Positions 47,450 to 56,823 of a DNA stretch of 64,000 nucleotides are shown here, piece by piece (the stretch's first letter is position 1; each line of letters starts with the position of its first letter). The stretch comes from Rheinheimera lutimaris (lineage in GTDB: Bacteria > Pseudomonadota > Gammaproteobacteria > Enterobacterales > Alteromonadaceae): NCBI RefSeq assembly GCF_013283795.1, contig NZ_JABSOD010000001.1, forward strand, positions 190,009 to 254,008, given 5' to 3'. Made by a program: the position numbers and the translations under genes. The notes under the pieces were generated by a model. The model had not been told where the DNA came from. It made no database searches and was given only the letters and a program-made list of their open reading frames with translations.

Positions 47450-48868
47450 ATGAACGCAGCTTTACTCATCGACAGCAGTTACTTTATTGCCGCCTTTTTG
47501 TTTATCTATGGCTTAAAACGCATGTCGTCGCCGCTAACGGCCCGATCCGGCATAGTGGTGGCCGGTATCGGTATGGTGCTGGCCGTATTAGCCAGCTTTC
47601 TCTATACGCTGGATGTCAACGAGGCCGCCAAACCGCACCTTAGCACTAACCTTACGCTGGCGCTGCTTGCGCTGACACTGGGCCTTGGCTGGGCCTGGCG
47701 CAGTGGTAAAAAAGTCGCCATGACCGAAATGCCGCAAATGGTGGCACTGTATAACGGCATGGGTGGCGGCGCCGCCGCGGCGATAGCAGCAATAGAACTG
47801 ATTGGCTATAAAACCCACGGCAGCATCTCACTGAGTTTGGCCGTGCTGGGTGGTTTGATTGGTGCAGTCGCCTTGTCCGGTTCGCTTATCGCCTGGGCCA
47901 AGCTGGATGGTCGCATTAACGGCACACTGCGCTTTGCTGCGCTGCAGTTAGTAAACGGTAGCCTGTTGTTGGTGCTGCTGGGCATCGGCGCTTACATTAT
48001 CTGGCACGGCGGCAGCGTTGCCTGGCCGGTGTTTGCGGTGTTTTTTGCACTGGCGCTGATTTACGGCGTAATGATGACGATGCCGATTGGCGGCGCCGAT
48101 ATGCCGGTAGTGATCTCCTTGTACAACGCTTTTACCGGCTTAGCCGTTGGTTTTGAAGGCTATGTGCTTAATAACCCGGCACTGATGATTGCCGGCATGG
48201 TGGTCGGCTCGGCCGGCTCTTTGCTTACGCTGTTAATGGCCAAAGCGATGAACCGCTCGGTAGCCAATGTACTGTTTTCCAACTTTGGCGCCGCTGAAGA
48301 TGAAGCGCAGGGCGATATTGCCGGCAGCCAGAAACCCATTGATGCCGGTGATGCCGGTATTAATATGCGCTACGCCGGCAAGGTGATTATCGCGCCCGGC
48401 TATGGTCTTGCCGTGGCCCAGGCGCAGCACAAATTGTACGAGCTGGTAAAGCTGCTGCAAGACGCCGGGGTCGAGGTGAAATTTGCTATTCATCCGGTAG
48501 CCGGCCGTATGCCGGGCCATATGAATGTGCTGCTGGCCGAAGCCGGGGTGCCGTACGACATTATCTTTGATATGGAAGATATTAACGGCGAGTTTAAAGA
48601 AGCCGACGTCGCCATTGTTATTGGTGCCAACGACACGGTAAACCCGGCGGCACGCACTAACAAAAGCTCGCCGATTTACGGCATGCCGGTGTTAAATGTC
48701 GATATGGCCAAGCAAGTGTATGTGGTAAAACGTGGTCAGGGTAAAGGTTATTCCGGCGTCGAGAACGCGCTGTTTTACGCCGACAACACTCAGATGGTAT
48801 ACGGCGATGCGCAAAAAGTGATGGTATCAATGATTCAGGCGATTAAATCACTTGGCGGCGGGCATTAG
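47450..48868 (+). CDS. pntB: NAD(P) transhydrogenase beta subunit
   Basis: PntB has about nine N-terminal membrane helices (about 1-265) and a C-terminal NADP(H)-binding domain dIII. VIIAPGYGLAVAQAQHKLYELV is the nucleotide motif, and AIHPVAGRMPGHMNVLLAEA and GANDTVNPAA are diagnostic. The 472 residues are normal. It follows pntAB by three bases. Confidence 0.96.
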   Translation: MNAALLIDSSYFIAAFLFIYGLKRMSSPLTARSGIVVAGIGMVLAVLASFLYTLDVNEAAKPHLSTNLTLALLALTLGLGWAWRSGKKVAMTEMPQMVALYNGMGGGAAAAIAAIELIGYKTHGSISLSLAVLGGLIGAVALSGSLIAWAKLDGRINGTLRFAALQLVNGSLLLVLLGIGAYIIWHGGSVAWPVFAVFFALALIYGVMMTMPIGGADMPVVISLYNAFTGLAVGFEGYVLNNPALMIAGMVVGSAGSLLTLLMAKAMNRSVANVLFSNFGAAEDEAQGDIAGSQKPIDAGDAGINMRYAGKVIIAPGYGLAVAQAQHKLYELVKLLQDAGVEVKFAIHPVAGRMPGHMNVLLAEAGVPYDIIFDMEDINGEFKEADVAIVIGANDTVNPAARTNKSSPIYGMPVLNVDMAKQVYVVKRGQGKGYSGVENALFYADNTQMVYGDAQKVMVSMIQAIKSLGGGH

Positions 48869-48892
48869 GCGCCCCCGCAGCGCCATGGCTTA

Positions 48893-48918
48893 GCCGGCAG
48901 CCGCATTACGCCGGCTTT
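48893..48918 (+). terminator. Possible terminator between pntB and the mocR-like gene
   Basis: GCCGGC (48893-48898) pairs with GCCGGC (48910-48915) across an 11-base loop and is followed by TTT. It overlaps the 3' end of the convergent mocR-like gene. Confidence 0.45.
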
Positions 48919-50354
48919 GCGGCCTCAAGCTGACGCTGGCACAGTTGTGCCAGCGTTTGCAATGCCCGCTCCAACCTGGCATCTTGCTCTACCGCACCGT
49001 TTAAGCGGATAAAGTTACCAAAGACTGAGGCACTGCCGGCCGGCGTCGGCGAAAAAATAGCGCCCGGCGCTATGCTGATGTTCTCGCCCAGCGCTTGCTG
49101 CGCCAGCAGATAACCATCAACACCCTGTGGTAACTCTACCCAGAGCACAAAGCCCCCCTGCGGCTGGCTAACGCGGGTACCGGCCGGAAACAGCCGGCCA
49201 ATACTGCTGCTGATACGCTGCAACGCCGCCTGATACAACGGCCGCACCTCGCGTAAGTGCCGCTCATAACGGCCACTTTGCAACAACCGGGCTACCGCTA
49301 ATTGCGGCAATGCTGCGCTGCTGATATTGCTGATAAACTTCAGGTATTCCAGCTTAGCCGTATGTTTAGGGGCAATAACCCACCCCAGGCGTAAATCCGG
49401 CGACAGCGTTTTAGAAAAAGTGCTGCAGTAAAAAATATCCGCCTGTGGCGCCAGCGCAAAACAGCTGGCAGGCCTTGGTCCGGCAAAACCCAAATCACCG
49501 TAGGTATCATCTTCAATAAGCGGTATACCGCGCTCTGCCAATAGCTGCGCTATGCGCTTTTTGTCAGCATCCGGCATCAGGCTGCCCAGCGGATTACTGT
49601 AGTTGGCAATTAACACGCAGGCCTTTACCGGCCACTGCGCCAAAGCCTGTTGCAGCGCATCGGCAGCCAGCCCCGTCTGCGGATCGGCAGGCAAGGCTAA
49701 CGCTTTTAACCCGGCAGCTTCCAGTGCCTGCAGCAAACCGTAAAACGCCGGTGCTTCTATCACTACTATGTCGCCCGGCTGCGTTACCGCTTTTAAACTC
49801 AGCATTAAGGCTTCCTGACAACCATTGGTAATGATCACGTCCTGCGGTGCAACCACAGCACCTTGCAGTGCCATGCGCCTGGCTATTTCGCGGCGTAGCT
49901 CAGGCGCACCGCGGCTGGCCTCGTAGCACATTAACCGCGCCGGCGCGGCTTTAATTACCTGTTGCAGTGCCTTTTGCAGCGCATGTTGCGGTAAATACAG
50001 CGGTGCCGGTACTGCCGCGCCCAACCGCATATAAGCCGGATCAGCCGCAGCCTTAGATAGCGTAAGCGCCATCTGCTGGCTGCTTACGCTGGAGGGCAGC
50101 ACACTGTGTTGCAGCGGTGCGCCGCTAAGCGGCGGTGGTTGATGCCGCGCGGTAACCACGTAACCGCTGCGGTTATTGGCCTGTAAATAGCCGTCAGCCT
50201 CCAGTAAACGGTAGCTGGCCACCACAGTAGAGACACTAAGAGCGCGGCGTTTGGCTAACTCACGCACACCGGGCAAGCGCTCACCACAGGCATATTGCCC
50301 CTGCTCTATCTGCTGCTGCAGCTCACCGGCTAATTGTTGATATCGAAAACTCAC
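48906..50354 (-). CDS. MocR-type transcriptional regulator (GntR HTH plus aminotransferase fold)
   Basis: The N-terminal GntR winged helix is clear (about 1-75: GERLPGVRELAKRRALSVST and ASYRLLEADGYL). A fold-type I aminotransferase domain follows (about 110-475) with the PLP Lys in STFSKTLSPDLRLGW, and NYSNPLGSLMPDADKK. MocR proteins sense PLP-bound amino compounds rather than catalyse turnover. It lies 16 bases after the LysE-type exporter gene, so the pair likely forms an exporter operon that it autoregulates. Confidence 0.93.
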   Translation of the reverse strand: MSFRYQQLAGELQQQIEQGQYACGERLPGVRELAKRRALSVSTVVASYRLLEADGYLQANNRSGYVVTARHQPPPLSGAPLQHSVLPSSVSSQQMALTLSKAAADPAYMRLGAAVPAPLYLPQHALQKALQQVIKAAPARLMCYEASRGAPELRREIARRMALQGAVVAPQDVIITNGCQEALMLSLKAVTQPGDIVVIEAPAFYGLLQALEAAGLKALALPADPQTGLAADALQQALAQWPVKACVLIANYSNPLGSLMPDADKKRIAQLLAERGIPLIEDDTYGDLGFAGPRPASCFALAPQADIFYCSTFSKTLSPDLRLGWVIAPKHTAKLEYLKFISNISSAALPQLAVARLLQSGRYERHLREVRPLYQAALQRISSSIGRLFPAGTRVSQPQGGFVLWVELPQGVDGYLLAQQALGENISIAPGAIFSPTPAGSASVFGNFIRLNGAVEQDARLERALQTLAQLCQRQLEAAKPA

Positions 50355-50369
50355 CGCCGCTCCCGGGGT

Positions 50370-50984
50370 TCAGCTGCTGAACGCCTGCACCGCCTGCCAT
50401 AGTGGCGGCAGCACCGACAGCGCCAGCAAAGTACCCATTACATAATTAAACCAACGGCGTTGCCGTGGTGCCGTTAACAGCCGTTTTAAACCGGCACCAA
50501 ACAACAGCCAACTGCCGGTGCAGGGTAAACCTACCAGTAAAAACACCGCTGCAATCAGTACCAGTTGCTGCCAATACACGCCGTGCAAACTGGTAAAAGC
50601 GGCAATAGCACCGGTAATCATCACCCAGGCTTTGGCATTAACCCACTGGAACAACAGCGCCTGAATAAAACTCAGCGGCTTACTGCTGCCGGTAGCAAGC
50701 TGTACCGGCTCTGCCGTCGCAATTTTCCACGCCAGATATAGCAAATAAACCGAGCCAATAAATTTGATCCACTGATGCAGCATTGGTTGTTGCTGTAACA
50801 CCACGCCGGCACCCAGGCCCACTGCCAGTAACATCAGCAAAAAGCCCGTTTGAATACCGGCCAGGTGTGCCAGGCTTTTTTGCACGCCGTAGTTAACACC
50901 GGACGACATAATCATGATGTTGTTTGGCCCGGGCGTAATGCTGGTGGCAAAGGCAAAAAATACTAAAGCGCCGGCCAGTTTCAT
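50370..50984 (-). CDS. LysE/RhtB family amino-acid exporter
   Basis: The 204-residue inner-membrane exporter has the N-terminal signature ATSITPGPNNIMIMSSGVNYG and about six hydrophobic helices. The substrate is unknown; the family exports Lys, homoserine, threonine, cysteine and other compounds. AGGAG is 8 bases before the ATG. It precedes the MocR-type gene and has a direct-repeat array upstream. Confidence 0.92.
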   Translation of the reverse strand: MKLAGALVFFAFATSITPGPNNIMIMSSGVNYGVQKSLAHLAGIQTGFLLMLLAVGLGAGVVLQQQPMLHQWIKFIGSVYLLYLAWKIATAEPVQLATGSSKPLSFIQALLFQWVNAKAWVMITGAIAAFTSLHGVYWQQLVLIAAVFLLVGLPCTGSWLLFGAGLKRLLTAPRQRRWFNYVMGTLLALSVLPPLWQAVQAFSS

Positions 50985-51000
50985 AATGCATACTCCTGCT

Positions 51001-51015
51001 TGCTTAAATTAAGCA
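51001..51015. repeat. Palindrome before the lysE-like gene
   Basis: TGCTTAA-A-TTAAGCA is a perfect 7-base palindrome with a 1-base centre, 16 bases upstream of the LysE-like start codon. Its right arm overlaps the first direct repeat. Confidence 0.55.
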
Positions 51016-51108
51016 GTACAGTAGCGCGCCGCGCCAACAGAAAATATACACAGTACAGCGCAAAATAAGCAGTACAGATAAGATAAAAGCAAAAATAAAG
51101 CAGTACAG
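51011..51108. promoter_or_regulatory. Direct-repeat array upstream of the lysE-mocR operon
   Basis: AAGCAGTACAG occurs exactly at 51011-51021, 51067-51077 and 51098-51108, with a variant ACACAGTACAG at 51048-51058, all in one orientation. Start spacings are 37, 19 and 31 bases. MocR-type regulators usually bind direct repeats, so this is a candidate operator for the downstream MocR-like protein. The rest of the 315-base gap (50985-51299) shows no gene. Confidence 0.7.
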
Positions 51109-51299
51109 CATGACTAATTACTACATGCCCGTCACTAAATACCCGGAGCTGCGGCGCCAGGTCACACCAGTTGTGCGATAAACAATTAATTACACAAAAC
51201 ATTATACTACTGCTTCATAGTTATGCCTTTTGCCGTCGCTTAACTAAATAAAATAGTCTGGCTATTAGCTGTTATAAGTATCTATTTGGGGTAATTACT

Positions 51300-54266
51300 A
51301 TGAACCTGAGTTCTGTGAATAAATCCGCCGCAAAGCAGCCGGCATCGCCGGCCTGGTTGCTGGTACCGCTGCTGGCATTAGCCCTAACGGCTTGTGGCGG
51401 TGGCAGTGACAGCACTGCCGCGCCTGAAGATCCGCAAGCCGGCAACCCACCGCTTGTAACACCGGATCCGGATGCCGCTCTACCCGAACCGGCGCTGGAA
51501 GCCGCCCCCGGTGCCGAAACATCTCCCCTGCCTAAAGCAGACGGCCCCTCTCTGCCGGCACCACCGGCCGCGCTCAGACTCAGCCTGGCTTATGATAAAA
51601 GCGGCTTGGCTCAACCGATTGGCGGTATTACCGCAAGCTCATCCGGCGATGAAAATGCCAATAACAGCGCAGATAAAGCAGCCGATGGCGATTTAACCAG
51701 TCGTTGGGAAAGCGCCTGGAGCAATAATGCCGATGCTGACAGCGCTTGGATACAGTTTGATTTTGGCGCCAAAACTGCCATCGGCTATATGCAGTTGCAC
51801 TGGGAAAACGCCTACGCTGAAGAATATGCCATTTATATCTCTGACGATGCAGAAAACTGGTATCAACTGCGCTATATCGTCGGTGCCAAAGGTGGCACCG
51901 AAGAATTTTTTAATCTTGATATCGATGTCCGCTATGTTCGCCTGCAAGGTATCAGCCGCCACACCCAATATGGCTATTCATTATTTGAAGCAGAATTTAA
52001 AACCCCGGGCAGTGACAACTCTATGCCGCTGCTGGATACGTCCTATGTGCCTTATCCGCTAAGCGGCAGTGGCCGCCAGCCTCTGCCTGCGCCGGCCCAA
52101 CCGGTTGAAAGCGTGCGCTTTACCCTGGCCGACGGTACTTTGGTAACCCGCTTTGGTATGGTGGGCCGCTCGCGTCATGCCCGCGAACGCGGTGAAGAAT
52201 GGAACGAAGTGGGTTATGGCCTGAACGAAACCGTCGATGCACAGGGCAACCCTGCCGACAAAGGCCCTGGCGCGCATTTAAACTTTATTGCCAACTACTT
52301 TAAAAACCGCACCTGGGGCGTTGAGTTTATTGATAACAGTAATGTTGCCGGTGTTACTGCACCGAAGATTATCGTTAACCAGTATTATCAGCAGGCGCAA
52401 AAAGGCGGCGGCCACTCGTTTGTGCGCCGTTTTGATGAGCCCAATGTTACCGGCTTTGGCTGGATGAGCCCGGGCGATTTACTGGATGACTCTACCTATC
52501 TGACTGACGGTGCGCCCTGTCCGGTAATGCAAAAGCCAGCCAATGGCGTGCTGTTAAACCCCGACAGTGGCTACAACGGCATTATTGGTGCCAATGATGG
52601 CTGCAGCGTGGTTTTTGATACTTACCCTGGCCACAGAGCGCTGTCGGCTAATGCCGATGGCGTGTTGGTGCCAAACGGCAATAACGTGGCAGCAAGATCA
52701 CTGAAAAAAGGCGATATTATTGAGTTTACCGGCTCGTTCTTTTCCACCCGTGAAGTGATGGACTCCATTGGCGATAACGGTGCTTTTCGTTATTACACCA
52801 ACGAGCTGACCTACGTTATGGGCCAGGGTTTGCGCCCCTGGTATGGCGTGCAACCGCGCTTAATGAACCAGCCTTTACCGGACAGCACTCTGCAGGGCGG
52901 GTTGGGCTCGGTGTCTTACGATTATGCTGACAATGCCAGCTTTATCTTCCAGCAACCGCACAACAATATCGGCATGCAAAATATCCAGCGCTTTATGGAA
53001 GGCCGCCGCTGGTTGCATACCAATTTATGGACCGGCCAGCATAACGAAGCCGGTAATGACCGTAATGACGCGGGCATGTTGTTGCAGGGCCAGCATTTTA
53101 ATCAGTCTTCCTGTCTGGGCTGTCATATCAGCAATGGCCGCAGTGTCGCCCCTTCGGTCAAAAACCAACGGCTTGATACCATGGCTATCCGTGTTGGTGC
53201 TACCGGTACCGACACCAACGGTAACTATCTGCCGCACCCGATTTACGGCCAGGCACTGCAAATGAATGCGCGATCGAACACTACCGGCGCGGCGCAAAAC
53301 TGGGGTAATGCTGCTGTGGTTAGCGGTTTTACCACAAAGAACGTACAACTTGCCGATGGTACTGTGGTTGAACTGCGTAAAGCGGAAATTGCCTTTGAAG
53401 GCCCGGTACCTGAAGCTTATTCAGTACGCTCGGCCCAGCCTTTAATCGGTATGGGGCTGCTGGAAGCCATTGCCGATGACACCATTTTAGCGCGGGTACG
53501 CAGCGCCCCCGATGCCGATGGTGTGCTGGGTACTGCCAACTATGTCTATGACCCGGAAACCGGTGATGTGCGGCTGGGCCGTTACGGCTGGAAAGCCGGT
53601 AAAGTCAGCCTGCGCCATCAGGTAGCCAACGCTGCATTACTGGATATGTCGGTAACGTCATCCATTTACCCGAACCGTGACTGTCTGGCCGGGGCAGCAC
53701 ACTGCGATGCCGCCAGCGGTACAGAGCCCGGCTTACCGGATGACGCGCTTGAGTTAATGACAAACTATCTGCACCTGTTAGCCGTACCGGCGCAGCGCAG
53801 TCTGGTCAGCGGTTACCCTAAAGGCGTGTCGCCCATGGCCTATCTGGATGTTGAGCCGGCCAAAATCGCGCAGGGTGAGCAGGTGTTTAAAGCCATCCGC
53901 TGTAACGCCTGTCATGTCAGCGAAGTGCAAACCAGCGCCCGCTCAGCCTTTGATGAAGTGCGCAACCAAACTATCCGGCCTTACACCGACCTGTTATTAC
54001 ATGATATGGGTGAAGAGCTGGCAGATAATTTTGCCGAAGGCTTAGCCGGCGGCAATATGTGGCGCACTGCGGCGTTATGGGGTATCGGTTACACTAAATA
54101 CGTGGCCGCCGGCACACCGGTGGGATATTTGCACGACAGCCGCGCCCGTACATTAACCGAAGCCATTTTATGGCACGGCGGCGAAGCAGAAGTGATTAAA
54201 AACCGCTTTGTTAATTTACCCACCGAAGAGCGCGAAGCCCTGCTGGCTTTTCTGGGCTCGCTGTAA
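51300..54266 (+). CDS. Di-haem oxidoreductase lipoprotein with discoidin domain
   Basis: The protein (988 residues) starts with a membrane segment and lipobox LTACGGGS, so it is a surface or periplasmic lipoprotein. An Ala/Pro-rich linker (about 40-95) leads to an F5/8 type C (discoidin) domain (about 100-235: SRWESAWSNNADADSAWIQFDFG and DVRYVRLQGISR). A large C-terminal part follows with two c-type haem sites, SCLGCH near 604 and CNACH near 867, as in the DHOR family (DUF1111, MauG-related). Typical DHOR proteins are about half this length. The substrate and electron partner are unknown. Confidence 0.88.
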   Translation: MNLSSVNKSAAKQPASPAWLLVPLLALALTACGGGSDSTAAPEDPQAGNPPLVTPDPDAALPEPALEAAPGAETSPLPKADGPSLPAPPAALRLSLAYDKSGLAQPIGGITASSSGDENANNSADKAADGDLTSRWESAWSNNADADSAWIQFDFGAKTAIGYMQLHWENAYAEEYAIYISDDAENWYQLRYIVGAKGGTEEFFNLDIDVRYVRLQGISRHTQYGYSLFEAEFKTPGSDNSMPLLDTSYVPYPLSGSGRQPLPAPAQPVESVRFTLADGTLVTRFGMVGRSRHARERGEEWNEVGYGLNETVDAQGNPADKGPGAHLNFIANYFKNRTWGVEFIDNSNVAGVTAPKIIVNQYYQQAQKGGGHSFVRRFDEPNVTGFGWMSPGDLLDDSTYLTDGAPCPVMQKPANGVLLNPDSGYNGIIGANDGCSVVFDTYPGHRALSANADGVLVPNGNNVAARSLKKGDIIEFTGSFFSTREVMDSIGDNGAFRYYTNELTYVMGQGLRPWYGVQPRLMNQPLPDSTLQGGLGSVSYDYADNASFIFQQPHNNIGMQNIQRFMEGRRWLHTNLWTGQHNEAGNDRNDAGMLLQGQHFNQSSCLGCHISNGRSVAPSVKNQRLDTMAIRVGATGTDTNGNYLPHPIYGQALQMNARSNTTGAAQNWGNAAVVSGFTTKNVQLADGTVVELRKAEIAFEGPVPEAYSVRSAQPLIGMGLLEAIADDTILARVRSAPDADGVLGTANYVYDPETGDVRLGRYGWKAGKVSLRHQVANAALLDMSVTSSIYPNRDCLAGAAHCDAASGTEPGLPDDALELMTNYLHLLAVPAQRSLVSGYPKGVSPMAYLDVEPAKIAQGEQVFKAIRCNACHVSEVQTSARSAFDEVRNQTIRPYTDLLLHDMGEELADNFAEGLAGGNMWRTAALWGIGYTKYVAAGTPVGYLHDSRARTLTEAILWHGGEAEVIKNRFVNLPTEEREALLAFLGSL

Positions 54267-54269
54267 TAC

Positions 54270-54303
54270 AAAGCCCGGTGCTTAAGCTGGCACCGGGCTT
54301 TAC
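54270..54303. terminator. Bidirectional terminator after the di-haem lipoprotein gene
   Basis: AAAGCCCGGTGC-TTAAGCTG-GCACCGGGCTTT (54270-54301) is a perfect 12-base stem with an 8-base loop between two convergent genes. The A and T ends allow use on either strand. Confidence 0.85.
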
Positions 54304-54304
54304 C

Positions 54305-55480
54305 TCAGGCGTTAGCCGTTGCTGTGTTGGCGTTTGCTGAGCGGTTGCGGCGAAACCACAACACCATGGTCAACCCCACCGCAGCAGTGGCCGCACCGGC
54401 CAGCGGCACGGCGTTCAGGCCAAAGCCGGCGCTAATCATCAGCGCCCCCAACATAGCACCTAACGCATTGCCCAGGTTAAACGCGCCTATATTCATCGCC
54501 GACGCCAGGCTTGGTGCTTCTGCGGCCTCTTGCACCACCATCGCCTGCAACGGAGGCACCAGGGCAAAACTGGCAATACCCCACAGCAAGATAAGCGGCG
54601 CCACCAGTAGCGGCGACGATATCACCACCGCCAGCATTACCAGCAACAGCATCACCGCAATTAACGACGCAATCAGCGTTAAATCCATTGAGCGATCGGC
54701 AAAACGGCCACCAAGCACATTGCCTGCCGCGAGGCCGACGCCATATAGCACCAGCATCGCAGTGACAAACATAGTAGAGGCTTGGGTTTCATCCTGCAAA
54801 ATAGGCACTATGTAAGTAAATACAGTGAACATAGCGCTGGAGCTGACAACAGTTAACAGCAACGCCACCAGTACCGGCTTTTTGCCCAGCACCCTAAGCT
54901 CATTACGTACATTGGCTTTTTGTTTATTCACCATTGCCGGCAACGACAACCGCAGCGCCGCCATGGTGATAAGTCCGATAACAGCCATGGCAAAAAATGC
55001 CGGACGCCAGCCAATTACTTCACCTATATACGCAGCCAGCGGCACACCGCCGATAGTGGCAATGGTCAGGCCGGAAAACATCGCCGCCACCGCACCGGCC
55101 CGCTTTTCCGGCGGCACCACGTTCATCGCCACTATAGCGCCGACACCAAAAAAGGCGCCATGGTTAAATGAGGTAATAATCCGTGCGAGCAACAGCACGT
55201 TATAGCTGTCTGCCAGCGCAGAGATCAGATTGCCCAGCGTAAAAATCGCCATTGATAGCAGCAGCAGATTACGTCTTGCCATATTGGCAAATACTAATGT
55301 CATCAACGGGGCGCCAAGCAGTACACCAAAGGCATAGGCACTGATCAGCATACCGGCCGTCGGAATAGATACCCCCAGATCGCCGGCAATAATCGGTAGC
55401 ATGCCCATCGGAGCAAACTCTGTTACGCCAATACCAAAAGCACCAAAGGCAAGCGCGAGCAAAGGAATATTGATTTTCAT
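54305..55480 (-). CDS. MFS transporter (AraJ/sugar-efflux or drug-efflux type)
   Basis: This 391-residue protein has about 12 hydrophobic helices. The N-terminal GAFGIGVTEFAPMGMLPIIAGDLGVSI and the loop GAPLMTLVFANMARRNLLLL are typical of the DHA1/AraJ subfamily. The substrate cannot be told from sequence. It diverges from a LysR gene, the usual pairing for inducible efflux. Confidence 0.9.
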   Translation of the reverse strand: MKINIPLLALAFGAFGIGVTEFAPMGMLPIIAGDLGVSIPTAGMLISAYAFGVLLGAPLMTLVFANMARRNLLLLSMAIFTLGNLISALADSYNVLLLARIITSFNHGAFFGVGAIVAMNVVPPEKRAGAVAAMFSGLTIATIGGVPLAAYIGEVIGWRPAFFAMAVIGLITMAALRLSLPAMVNKQKANVRNELRVLGKKPVLVALLLTVVSSSAMFTVFTYIVPILQDETQASTMFVTAMLVLYGVGLAAGNVLGGRFADRSMDLTLIASLIAVMLLLVMLAVVISSPLLVAPLILLWGIASFALVPPLQAMVVQEAAEAPSLASAMNIGAFNLGNALGAMLGALMISAGFGLNAVPLAGAATAAVGLTMVLWFRRNRSANANTATANA

Positions 55481-55578
55481 ACAAAGTCTCGTTAATTTGT
55501 GATGGCGCAGAATATAATTAATTTATAAACCGAGAAAAAGTAGCAATCGATACATTCAGTTTTGCTCCGGAGTCACAA

Positions 55579-56496
55579 ATGAGCCTGATAAAAACAGACA
55601 GAACGGCCGAAATGGAAACCTTTTTGTGCGTCGCCTGTACCGGCAGTTTAAGCGCAGCAGCGCGCGAACTGGCACTAACTCCTTCTGCGGTCAGCCGGAT
55701 AATGACAAGGCTTGAAAAGCGCCTCGGTGTGCGTCTGATAGTGCGCAGCACCCGCAGCCTGCGTTTAACCAGCGAAGGTGAATCTTATGCATTAGCTGCC
55801 AGGCGTATTCTGAAGGATTTAGACGATACCGAATTAACCATTGCCAACCGCGGCAGCCCCAGCGGCAATATAAAGGTAACAACTGCCACGGCGCACAGCC
55901 GGCTAACGATAGTGCCGCTGTTAAAAGAGTTTTTGCAACGCTATCCGGATATTACTATCGAAATTGACGTATCAGACCAGATCAGAGATGTCGCTGCAGG
56001 CCATGTCGATGTTGCTATCCGGTTTGGGCAACTGCCTGATAGCGGCCTGCATGCCCGCCGTTTGGGTGACACAGGTCGGGTGGTGCTGGCCTCGCCGGAA
56101 TATCTGGCTAAAGCCGGCGTGCCGACAACACCGGCCGATTTGGCCCGGCACAATTGCCTGGATTTCAGCTTCCGCCGGTTAGAGCCCGGCTGGCCATTTC
56201 GGGAAAACGGGCATGATTTTATGTTGGCCATAACCGGAAATGTTATCGCCAACAATGGCGAAACCCTGGTAGAACTTGCGCAGCAGGGTATTGGTATTAC
56301 CCGGGTGGGCCGCTTTCACGTACAGCAGGCTTTGGCAAACGGGCAGCTGGTACCCTTGTTGGAAGAATATAACCCTCAGGACCGCGAAGCCATCCACGCC
56401 GTTTTTATCGGCGGTAACAATATCCCGGCAAGAAACCGTGTATTTGTCGACTACCTGGTGGAAAAAATGACCGGCAACGGCAGTACTGTTGTATAA
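55579..56496 (+). CDS. LysR family transcriptional regulator
   Basis: The N-terminal winged HTH (about 5-65) reads SLSAAARELALTPSAVSRIMTRLEKRLGVRLI and is followed by a substrate-binding domain (about 92-300) with AIRFGQLPDSGLHARRL and VELAQQGIGITRVGRF. The 305 residues fit the LysR family. It diverges from the MFS gene, so it probably controls that promoter. A decayed partial copy lies at 57477-57551. Confidence 0.93.
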   Translation: MSLIKTDRTAEMETFLCVACTGSLSAAARELALTPSAVSRIMTRLEKRLGVRLIVRSTRSLRLTSEGESYALAARRILKDLDDTELTIANRGSPSGNIKVTTATAHSRLTIVPLLKEFLQRYPDITIEIDVSDQIRDVAAGHVDVAIRFGQLPDSGLHARRLGDTGRVVLASPEYLAKAGVPTTPADLARHNCLDFSFRRLEPGWPFRENGHDFMLAITGNVIANNGETLVELAQQGIGITRVGRFHVQQALANGQLVPLLEEYNPQDREAIHAVFIGGNNIPARNRVFVDYLVEKMTGNGSTVV

Positions 56497-56559
56497 GCTG
56501 TGCACATATCCGTTTTTATCAGCACAGGCATAAGCTAAAAAAACTGCACCATTCCGGCT

Positions 56560-56744
56560 TTTTACCCCGGCAGTAACGGCCGTATTAATTTGTCTGAGTT
56601 TATGGATCTGCTTACTACGCTGGCACCAAAAACAAAGTCGGTAGTATTGAAGAAGATTTTAAGCGTGTAGACACCAACAATAACCTCTATATCGACTTTG
56701 CTGAATTCTTAGATTGGTGGCAAGACTGCTGATGGGAGTGTTAA
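56560..56744 (+). pseudogene. Decayed EF-hand gene copy
   Basis: Translated pieces match the intact EF-hand gene at 57647-57892. NGRINLSEFMDLLTTLAPKTK corresponds to NGRIDLTEFIELLTALAPKTK; a one-base deletion follows, then IEEDF, VDTNNNLYIDFAEFLDWWQDC, and TGG to TGA at the next Trp. The first loop has lost its Ca-ligand Asp residues. There is no start codon of its own. It lies just after the LysR gene. Confidence 0.85.
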
Positions 56745-56823
56745 AATAATATTAAATTAATTGAACAGCGATTTCTGAGAATTTTTATTTAGTGCAGGCA
56801 AAGTGTTTTGCCTGCACTAAATT

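Noticed and set aside
54324-54815. 163-residue plus-strand frame inside the MFS gene
   Set aside because: It is antisense to conserved transporter helices, with Ala/Thr/Ile composition typical of shadows.
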